Assembly: GCA_037157565.1 (NCBI GenBank)
Contig: JAZHRO010000002.1
Span: forward strand, 39,266,501-39,330,500
Origin: Thalassia testudinum
Taxonomy: Eukaryota; Streptophyta; Magnoliopsida; Alismatales; Hydrocharitaceae
Direction: 5' to 3'
Length of the DNA stretch: 64,000 nt
The position numbers were made by a program, and so were the translations under genes. Below the pieces are notes generated by a model. The model had not been told where the DNA came from, made no database searches, and saw nothing but the letters and a program-made list of their open reading frames with translations. Numbering within the stretch: position 1 is the stretch's first letter; every line of letters begins with the position of its first letter. Below are positions 54,991 to 64,000 of this stretch, one piece after another.

Positions 54991-57900
54991 AGGGAGAAGT
55001 ACTACTCACGTGTACATTATTTACCCGCGATCAACCTCGCCACCAGCTGCTTTCCAAACATCTCGTAATTTCACTCCATGATCCATGAGAGCCATTGCAC
55101 ATTATATTTATAGGTGGAGCATACTGCGTGATGGAAAGCTAAGGGACATAACAATTGATTGAGCGATCAAAATCCAGGAACAACTATTCTCATTCCCACG
55201 AGTTTTGCCTTCTTGCAAAAGAAAGACTCCGATGGTGGTTTTAGAGGACCGTCGCAATCTAATTGCATTGTTTCTGATGATGTGATTGCCGTGTCTTTGA
55301 GATAAGATTGTTATTCTAACCGTAGGTAGCGTGGGGACAAATCTGCACGGAGAAAAGCCCTTAAAAGGCACTTTGATTGCATTGCTTTCTAGTCGATGTA
55401 TTATTGTCTTTTTGTACCATTGAAATTTTCTTCACGGAGATAAGATTGCCTTCTATTTTGTTTTGTTGTAATGCTCACAGAGTAGGAGTGTAGGAGAGAG
55501 GTTGGAGGTTTTGGGAAGAAGGAGATTTCGGGTATTGGAAGCGTACTGGTTGTAATTGGGGAGTAGGAGAGCCGTTGGATAAATTTAATCTAACGGTGGA
55601 TAAGGTAGGCTGCATATAACTGGATGCAGCTTATCTGCTCCTTCCCTTTACCCTTTCCAAAATGTTAAGTGAATCCTAAGGTAAGCTAGAAAAGTTATCA
55701 TTTGCTTCCAAATGTGCAAGTCTAGAGTCAATGATGAAGGGCAAGGAATCACTTCTGCAAAAAAATTTCCTTCTTCCATTAGTTGCAGGATCTTCTTTAA
55801 TGACTCTGGGAAAATCATTGATTCAGCCATGCAAATCGACGAGGGACTATTACAAGTAATCAACCAAGATACTTCACCATCCTTTAAATGGACTGCACAC
55901 CATAAAAATGATCATTAGAGAGAACCGCAAAATAACATGCTTGAAAACAAAATAAATATATGCTTCAAAAAAGTACTTGTTAAGTTCGCATCTTGCTGCT
56001 GGAAGTCAAAAGGTAAGCTCCTTAGAATAGAACCGTAAAAGTTGGAAGCATACCTAACTTGTTGTATTAGATTTCAGACATTTGGTTATAAAATGTGAAG
56101 AAATTCCTTTTACACGTGATCACCCACTTTCTTTTAAGTCACTGCCTTGGTAGGCCCTGTGCCACCCCTTAGCCCCTCCTCCGTTATGAAATCAAATACT
56201 CCTTATTTTTATATTTAAATCAAATAACAACGATGATTTTTAAAAAATTTACGTATGATTTCTTAATCTTTGCTATGTAACAACCCTCACACGTCCATTA
56301 TAAGATAAATATCATCGGGGATATTGGATGCATTCTATTGGAAGATTTCACCCGAATGGAGGAAGTGTACATGTGTGTGTATGCGTGAGAGATATGCATA
56401 TCATGATCTTCACTTCTATCTCCACTTCTACGTATTTTATATTATATTTCCATACCTACATCCTTATAAAAAATAGTTTCCCAACAAACAAACCAAAGGC
56501 CATCAAGTATGAAAATAGCAAATGTCTCTTGATCATTAATTAATTACCATCGGACTTTGACAATAAGACGAACATGGAAAGCTATAAATTTTGAGTCAGT
56601 CCTCCATCCAGCTGCAAAACAAACAGCCCTCGGGAATTCGCATTTATAAAATAGACATTCTGACACTTCAGGATTGCCTTATGCAGAAAAGGGCATTGAT
56701 TATAGTGTTTGCTTAGCATAACCACCAAGTGAAAGGCCTCCAAGAACTAAATTCCATAAAAAGATCTTGATTCTACGACGGGCTTGAACTGGTTGTAATA
56801 AAAATGTGATACTAAAATATTTTAATTGAAAGATGCGATGAGAAGAAAAATTTCAGCAAATTTTGGTAATGGTAGTCGAAGAATTATTGAAAATTTGCAT
56901 GGACCTTCAGAGATATACAGGAGATTGTTAGTTGCAAAAGTGGGCCCTTACAAGTGAAATGTTCGGTTCTGGCTAGTTAGCATCTACGCCCACTTATTGT
57001 TGGTGGCCCATATCCAACCATCAAAATTTCGGCCCAATACTCACGTGACGAATCGTTATTTTCTCGGTGTAAGGCCCAAGACCTTGTTTGTTTCTCTTTT
57101 TCGATTTACGTACTGCTACTTTCATTGATAACAGTCATAAATGCTTATATAGGCCTGGAATATCATCCAAGCTCCAGCAACGCACAAGTTCCCCAATACG
57201 GCATTTTTGCACTGTGCACTACATTATACTCCCTAAGGCACAAAATAAAAATGGATTCCTAACATTATTGTTAAGGCCCGGGATTTGAAGGTTGTCGAAT
57301 TTGTTAATCAGTAGAAATGGACTTCTAACGATTAATGCCATATAAAAGTCCCACCACCCCTCATCTGCCGATGGTGATTTTACATTCCGAATCCAAGGAA
57401 TGTGCTATACATCATCCTTGGCATTGGCCATTTATGTTACTCAATCTGGCTTGGACTTTATTCAGACGTGTATAAACTGACCTATGTTGTATATGTACAT
57501 GATTTTTGGTTACAGGGAAATAAAACCTGTTGAATCCATCAGACAATGTAATAGTCAGGTTAGCTTGGGTTCTAGCTTATTGTTAACAAGTAGGATTGGG
57601 GGTGCCAACATTAATTGGGCTTGATAGATAGATAAGTTTGACTTGACCGAACTTGTTTACCTATGGATCTGCAATAGACATGTAATGACTCAAGTTTAAA
57701 TTTGAATCTATTTAAGAAAAATTAATTTAAATAACTTATTAAAAATGGGTCGTTAAATCCAAACAACTATCCAAAATATTTAAATCTTACTTATCAAATA
57801 ATAATTCTCAATCCTCTTATATTCCATTACATATTGTCATGAGTTTACTATGTGAAATTATTCTTGAAGGTGCTACGAGATATATTCCAGCTAACTTGAT

Positions 57901-58379
57901 CTTAGATGCCCAACAACCCCAGTAGCATGCATGAAGTCTAACAAGGAATTTACCCTTTGGTTCTTTGGGCATGACGGGAGCCTCATTTCTAATCTGTAAA
58001 TGTATGTATCCTTTTCTTATTATTAAGGATTGAATAGGTCGAATCGCAACAAAACAAGACCTACTGCAAAATTCCCTTAAAATTGTTACAAATTTTGAGG
58101 GCTACAGGAAAGATTTGTTAAATTTAAATCTTAAGATGAGGTTCGTATATTTTGGTAGCTTCAGAAGAATCCTTTGCATTGGAAGTGTCTTAGGGCAATT
58201 AGTTAGTTTTTTCAAATGAGCATCAACAAGCCAGTTGTGCATTCCAGCCAATTTAATCACAATTAGATTAGAGAAAATGAAAAGAAACAGACCAACACAT
58301 ATATTTATATATGCATATCCCTCTTTCCCTCGTGAGATATAACTACCTAAATCATGGGGTGCTAAAGCCCATAACTCCC
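54991..58379. other. Unassigned intergenic sequence, no gene recognised
   Basis: Several short frames (for example 55648-55863 minus, 57088-57288 plus) have no recognisable domain. Any gene remnants here are beyond what I can identify by eye. Confidence 0.4.
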
Positions 58380-58893
58380 ATTTGCTTTAGATTTCATGAC
58401 ACTGGTTGCAAAACACACCATACCATACAAATCAAATAAAGATATAAATAGCATCCATTGGAAATCATACGAAACAACAATCGCAAACAATTAATCCACA
58501 AGACACAGGTTTATGTAGAAACCCCTATAGTATAGAGGATAAAAACTATAGGTAAAGAGAGATATAATCCACTACAGAGAAAGATGAGTACAAACTCTCA
58601 AGCTCACAAAACCCTAAGAAAGATCTCTACATGGCGGCGCTCTCTCGGAAAAGCAAAAAGAAAAGTGAAGTTACACATATGCAAAACCCTAACACATATG
58701 TAGGTACATTAAACAGATCCTTAATTAGATCTAAAATTCTGTACCTTATCAGGTCTCCAAGATCCATTTAATTTACATGTGTTGAATCATAAACGAACCA
58801 TGATTGTTCAAAACATGCTTAATAGCATCTAAATAAAATATTTATTAAGTATTTAGAATATGCCGTCCTAAAGTGTATTCCTCAATGTCAACA
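58380..58893 (-). mobile_element. Possible copia-type LTR remnant (minus strand)
   Basis: The plus-strand right edge GGAATACACT...reverse, ending AATGTCAACA at 58893, would be an LTR start TGTTGACATTGAGG on the minus strand. The phrase GACACAGGTTTATGTAGAAACC (58504-58525) resembles the leader of plant copia LTRs. The left end and target duplication were not found. Confidence 0.35.
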
Positions 58894-59485
58894 ACTAAAT
58901 GAATAACATATATGGTATAAGAGTGACCAAAAGGCTGGTAAAGTTCGTTGTTAATAAATTCGAGTATGGACATTAGCTTATGATTCTTAAACAATCCTAT
59001 ATTTTATTTTAGAGTGCTTTGGTTTGATTACATGAACATAGTTGATACTTAATCGTATCTTGGTTAGCTATTCTCTATTATAGTTTGCATGTATGAGTCC
59101 AACCACATCACATTTTCTTTAGTAGTTGTCACTTCTATCAAAATTGAGTCATTGCAAGCACTATAATGCCTAGTAATGTAGTTAGTGATAGATTCTCAAC
59201 TAATTAATTTATCCATGAAGAAGATAATTGTTTGCATTTGAGCTTATTATGTGTAAATTTTAGATTGTCATTGATTCCCACACCTATAGCTGATTATATC
59301 ACACCATAAACAAGAATTTAAGAAGATCACTGTCTTATAGAAGCTTCTAATAATCATGTACAAGTAATTTCAAGGTATCAATAGCTTTACCATGACTTAT
59401 CTTGTTGTCTAATCTATTACATGTTTGACCTAGTCGGCTAAACACATGCCACTTTCTAGTTCATTATTTCCTATTCTATGGAATC
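58894..59485. other. Unassigned AT-rich sequence
   Basis: No gene or repeat recognised. The last 5 bp, GAATC, would be the left target duplication of the Athila element that starts at 59486. Confidence 0.4.
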
Positions 59486-60900
59486 TGATGAGAACCTCGT
59501 CATAAACCCTAAACTAGCACCATTTAACCTAGATTTGCAAGAAAAAGCTCCTACATAACTTATAGAAAAGCTTGACTCAGAGAATTCTGAGTTTGTGAAG
59601 AAAATATGAACTAAGGGGTAAAAATGCAATTTCACCAACACAATCTGTAAACAGGGTAACTTAGGATCCAAACATAGGTCAAACTAACATAATAAGAAGG
59701 AAAGTGGGATGAGTTGATCCAACTAGGGCTATAGCAACTCCAAGGAATTAAATGACATCCTGTAACCCTAAAACAAACCCACTTCAATTCACGAGGTTCA
59801 AGGTAAATTAAAAATCGAATAAATCCTCTAAAATTCATATAAAAATAATCTCTAGGGTTTAGAACCTTCAAGTTGGCCTTGGAAACCCATTTTGACCTAC
59901 ATTGAGAACTATACCCAATTAATGATTTAATTTGGGTTTTTACGTAAATTCACCAGTCAAACAAGGTCTGATCTAGAAATAAAATTCACTATTAGACTCC
60001 TTAGGTCCTATTTAGTCATTCATAAAAACTTGAACCTAAGAAGAGACCTTCTTGACCAACTTTGCATTTTGGTCCTCATCTATTACTTTTTGACCCTCAA
60101 CTTTTGAAACCCTCGCATTTTGGCCCCTAAGTCTTCGTCGTTCTTTGCATTTAGGTTCTCCCTGCAAAACCCTGAGCCGCGCCATGCTCCGGCGACTTTG
60201 CGCGGAGCATGGCGCCGCGCAGGGTGAGGGAGGACCTCTACCCTTTCAACGGGGTGTTCCCTGCGACGTCTGCTGTCGCAGGGACACGTCCATGGTCTCT
60301 GTAGCAGGCCATACCTTCCGTGCAAACGCGCGGAAGGTATGGGTCCCTACTCCGACTGTCCTCCGGCGAGGGAGGCACGTCGTCTCCCTCCGCCCACCTC
60401 TCTGCTTTCACCTCTATAAAAGCCGCCTCCGCCCAAGCCATTGATTGAAAATACCTAACAAGAAAAACCCTAAACAATTGGCTCTCTAAACACTTGAACC
60501 CTAAAAAGAAACAAGGCCTAAATTCTCAAGGGACCCACTAGGTGAAGTTGACCCCTAGGGTCAACCAACCTTCAAATTAGGCCACCTTATTCACAAAAAC
60601 ACCTAAGAGTTCAAGTGAAACCTTAAGCACCTTGATCTTAAAGTAAAAGAGGTAGACTTAAGAGGTCAAGATCCCCATTCTGGTCTACCTGGAACCGCAG
60701 TGACAAGAGAGGTCGGGTGGGGGAAACTCTGTAACCTGTGGGAACGCTCTACCGTGTAGGGGTCTTCGCGGGACTCACACTCTCTGGCTGCCTAGGTAAT
60801 TCTCAGGTGGACGATCTTTCTGATCAAGGGGTCCATCTGCCCCGCACCTCTATAGTCACCCAACACATTTTTTGGGTGTCTTGATTGTGTCCAGCACCTT
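59486..60900 (+). mobile_element. 5' LTR and leader of an Athila-type Ty3/gypsy element
   Basis: It starts TGATGAGAACCTCG, the same terminus as the minus-strand LTRs ending at 38086, 42312 and 47014. The first 0.9 kb matches those LTRs, including the segment with TGCGCGGAGCATGGCGCCGC (about 60197-60216). A TATA box, CTATAAAAG, lies at 60414-60422. Downstream of it the sequence no longer matches the non-autonomous LTRs. The LTR end could not be placed: no copy of the tRNA-Asp primer site was seen between here and gag, so the boundary at 60900 is only approximate. Confidence 0.72.
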
Positions 60901-60925
60901 CTAAACTCATCTATTCCAACAGTGC

Positions 60926-62833
60926 ATGAACGGTAGGAGATCCTTAAGACCACCCTTAAGATCTCCTTTAGGAATTCACTCTCGCCAAGGCCAAGCCTCG
61001 ACGCCCGTGTTTGCACAGCAACCCTACCCCATCATTCTCTCATCTGATTTTGAACCAAGCTCTTCTTCTTCCCCCATCATGGCTCAGCCTGTTGAGGAAA
61101 AAAAAAATCTGGAGCACCAGCTCCAGCGACTCAATGACCTCTTCCAAAACTTTGTGCACCCACCGCAGCGTCCTATGATGCGGGACCATTATAATCCTGC
61201 TGCGGTGGCCATCGAGCCTCGAGTCAGAATCCCGACTAGAGGACCTGATTCCGAATTGAAGCCCAACATGATTCATGCTATATCTAAATTCCATGGGCTT
61301 AATTCCAAATATCCCTTCTAGCACATCAAACAGCTAAAACATCTTGCCCAAACTTTTGGGTCAGATGCAAAAAATCAGGATATTCTTCTCATGAAGATGT
61401 TCTCCTTTTCTCTTATGGACAAGGCCGCTCATTGGTATCAAACTCAGACCCGGCAGATTAACACTTGGGAAGAACTTCAGTCCGAGTTTTTGAAAAAGTT
61501 CTTTCCCGTTGGTCGAACCAACGCCTTGTGCCATCAGATTACTCACTTCACTCAACAAACAGGGGAACCTCTCCATGAGGCATGGGATCGTTTTCAAGAT
61601 CTCATGAGAAAGTGCCCCCATCACGGAGTTCCTAAATGGGAACAGGTCCAATCTTTTTACCAGGGACTCCATGAGGACATCCGTCTTTTCGTCAATGCAA
61701 CTTGCGGAGGAAATATCATGGGTCAACATGAGGACACCGTGTGGGAGATTCTTGAAAACATGTGCGAGAACTCCATCAACAATGATTCCATGGGATTATT
61801 CGACAGGACGAATACCCGCGCATCGACGAATCTTAGGGGAGCACATGAGACGCAGGGCCTGTCCGCATCAGTCGACCTGGAATTAATGGCTAGTCGATTA
61901 GACAAGGTCTTGATCATTGAAAAGAAGGTGGATGAGCTGACTCAGCACCTGCAGCGAGCCACCTCTGCGCATAACCCCTTTGCACAACCTCCTTCCACAA
62001 GGGAAACTGTGCAAAACATTCTCCATCAATCTTCTCCTAGGATGGATCCATATCCGCCATTTGATTCTCTAACCGGAGGTCCATCCAATCCTTTCTACAC
62101 CAGTCTGGGGAATTCCATCCCCTCTTTCTCTGACTCTCTGGAGGTTCCTCAGACCTGCGAGGACCTCAACGCCATCCAGAATGACCCGTTCTCCAACACT
62201 TATAACCCTGGATGGCGAAACCATCCCAACTTTCAGTGGGCAGGAAATTCCCAAACCCAAAGACCACCCTTTCAGCCCCGCCCACAACCCCCTCGTCCTT
62301 ACCAGTCGCCTCAGCATCGGCCCAACCCTACTTATCCATCAGGGCCAAATCAAGATCAAATGTCCCTTATCCTTCAGACTTTGGCTGACATTCAAAGAAC
62401 GAATGCAGCTATTCAAAAGCAACACAAGGACGAACTTACAGAGGTCCGAAACCAATTGGCCCAGTTGGCAAACTCTCGCCAGCCAGGCACTCTTCCTTCC
62501 CAACCTCTTCCTAACCCGAATAACGTGCCAACCTAGCGGCGCGTTATGAACCCAAACCCGGGCCAAGCCCATATGATTTATCAGGCCCCCTCTGTTCCTT
62601 CACCCGACGGGATAGAGGCTTCCACTTCTTTTGTAGGCTACCAGCAGCAACCCATCTTACCCAATCCCAACCAAAACCAGGCAGGACTTAATTCCATAAC
62701 AACCCGTACTGGTAAGGAAACCCAAGATCCACCTCATCCAAACCACTCCAAGCCTAGTAGTGATCCCAAGCCTAGGACGGTAATCCAGGATATTCCTACC
62801 CTGTCCCAGACCCAAGACCTGGACCTATCCTAG
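60926..62833 (+). pseudogene. Athila-type gag, one frame interrupted by TAG codons
   Basis: The frame opens at 60926; a Met at 61079 (MAQPVEEKKNLEHQLQRL) is the more likely start by family pattern. Blocks include FSFSLMDKAAHWYQ (about 61400), WEELQSEFLKKFFPVGRT, GEPLHEAWDRFQDLMRKCPHHG (about 61563-61628) and a Pro/Gln-rich tail, typical of Athila gag. The same frame continues through TAG at 61319 and 62534 to 62833, both plausibly former Gln codons. Near 62810 coding moves to the -1 frame. The Gln-rich region near 62390-62480 may form a short coiled coil. Gag forms the particle in which reverse transcription takes place. Confidence 0.85.
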
Positions 62834-64000
62834 AAAAACCAACCAAGATCCCGTTTCCCAAGGCCTTGACCAAGGGAAAGAAGACCACCAAGCCCGTGGC
62901 ACCTGAGGAGGACCTGGTCAAGCTCTTTGAGCAGGTCCACATAAACATCCCCTTGATGGATGTAATCTGCCACGTACCGGCTTACGCACGATTCTTAAAG
63001 AATGTGTGTACACCCCAGCGTAAGCTGCGAACCAAGAATGGGAGTCCAATTGTTCTGTCAGAGCGAGCCAGCTCTGTAATCCTAAGCAGACTCCCACCCA
63101 AGGCTAAAGATCCTGGTACTCCCCTGATTTCCTGCAAGATAGGTGATGCCCAATTTGATAGAGCCTTGTTAGACTTGGGTGCATCCATAAATCTGATGCC
63201 CACATCCTTACTTGACCATTTAGAAGAATCTGAGCTAAAACCAACCGAGGTGACATTACAATTAGCAGATCGATCTATAAAGTCACCAAAAGGGATTCTC
63301 GAGGATGTTATTGTGAGGATACGGGATTTCTACTTTCCTGTAGACTTCATAGTCTTAGACATGGACGCACCTGAGAACCCTAGGGATATACCAATCATTT
63401 TAGGGAGACCTTTCTTGGCTACTGCTAGAGCCAACATTAGCTGTGAGGAGGGCCAAATAGAGCTCAAATTTGGGAATCAAACCCTGAAAATTGATATATT
63501 TAAGGCCCAACAAGGAATCAATTGCGGTGTCATCGAACAGATTTGTGACATTAGGGCTTTGGTTGATGAAACACACTTCCAGAATGACCTGATTATACCT
63601 CATCAACCACAGAAAGATCTTGACCCGCAAACAGAGGAGTCAAATCCAGATATGAACAACCCAGTAACTCCTACCCTTGAACCTCACGTCTATACCGAAC
63701 CACCCGCCGCTGCTGATAACCCTATCCTCGAGCTGAAGCCCCTTCCTGCTCACTTGAAATACATCTTTTTGAGTTCTAATCAGACTCTCCCTGTGATTAT
63801 CAATTCCAACCTCAATCCCGAACAGGAATCCCGTCTGATTATTGTCCTCCAGCAACATCGCAGAGCCATCGGGTGGACTCTCGATGATTTGATTGGAATA
63901 AGTCCCTCTTATTGTACTCATCATATCTATTCAGAAGAGGGTGCACGACCTTCTCATGAAATGCAGAGACGTTTGAACCCTAATCTGCAGGAGGTCATGA
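62818..64000 (+). CDS. Athila-type protease and start of RT, open to the window edge
   Basis: A frame without stops runs from about 62818 to the end. It has a basic Lys/Pro-rich linker, EEDLVKLFEQVHINIPLMDV (about 62907), a conserved FLKNVCT segment, then the protease with LLDLGASINLMP (about 63167-63204). DLGA in place of DSGA or DTGA is the usual Athila form. ILGRPFLATA (about 63400) closes the protease. The stretch IGWTLDDLIGISPSYCTHHI and MQRRLNPNLQEVM at the end is the known start of Athila RT. The catalytic RT core, RNase H, integrase and 3' LTR are beyond the window. The frame differs by one base from gag, and whether that is a mutation or a programmed shift is open. Confidence 0.87.

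Noticed and set aside
55648..55863. Short frame with ESLKKILQLMEEGNFF on the minus strand as a gene fragment
   Set aside because: Too short, no domain and no neighbouring exon-like sequence to support it.
63167..63204. Protease DLGA as an inactivating mutation of DSGA or DTGA
   Set aside because: DLGAS is the common form in Athila-type proteases, so it is not evidence of decay.

Overview
The window is plant nuclear DNA from a large, repeat-rich genome. It holds chromodomain-type Ty3/gypsy elements (Del/Tekay-like) with unusually long 2.6-2.8 kb LTRs, Athila-type Ty3/gypsy elements primed from tRNA-Asp, a Ty1/copia remnant and plant L1-type LINE debris. I found no host protein gene, rRNA or tRNA gene that I could defend. 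The species cannot be named from the sequence.

Layout. 1-96 is the last codons of a gypsy polyprotein, followed by its 3' LTR (180-2886), which sits inside an older LTR remnant (2887-4650). After AT-rich sequence (4651-6814) comes a nested pair of solo LTRs on the minus strand. The inner one (8615-11420, target duplication TCTAT) lies inside the outer one (6815-8614 plus 11426-12057, target duplication TATAT). 12.6-18 kb is LINE debris interrupted by a retroposon (12632-13348) and a decayed copia element (14665-16930). 18-20.9 kb is mostly unassigned, with one retroposon copy (19320-20110).

20.9-51.5 kb is a nested complex. Element P (+) runs from an LTR fragment at 20888-22342 to gag/pol at 38948-41134 and 47015-48588 and a 3' LTR at 48670-51456. 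Element M (-) sits in P's gag: its gag is at 24960-23465, its primer site at 25003-25020, and its LTR is split into 25024-26225, 34656-35203 and 38087-38947. Element G (+, 26226-34655) sits in M's LTR and itself contains an Athila LTR fragment (27892-29206). An Athila solo LTR (35204-38086, duplication CTAGG) also sits in M's LTR. A non-coding, non-autonomous Athila relative (41135-47014, duplication GCGCC) interrupts P's pol. 51.5-59.5 kb is mostly unassigned old repeat sequence. 59486 to the end is the 5' part of a comparatively young Athila element: LTR, gag, protease and the first residues of RT.

The most unusual signal is in the Tekay-like LTRs. Each carries about 16-18 copies of a palindrome with consensus CCAGACGTCTGG, in clusters whose members are exactly 20 bp apart, or 20-12-20 bp apart. 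The phase is kept between LTR copies whose spacer sequences differ. A dyad with compensating arm changes precedes the second cluster, splice-donor-like sequences follow clusters two and three, and the long transcribed leader holds tandem triloop hairpins with compensating base changes. A related AGACGTCT inverted repeat also occurs in the otherwise unrelated Athila-type LTRs. I describe this as a candidate cis-regulatory or RNA-structural system of these retrotransposons; its function is inference.
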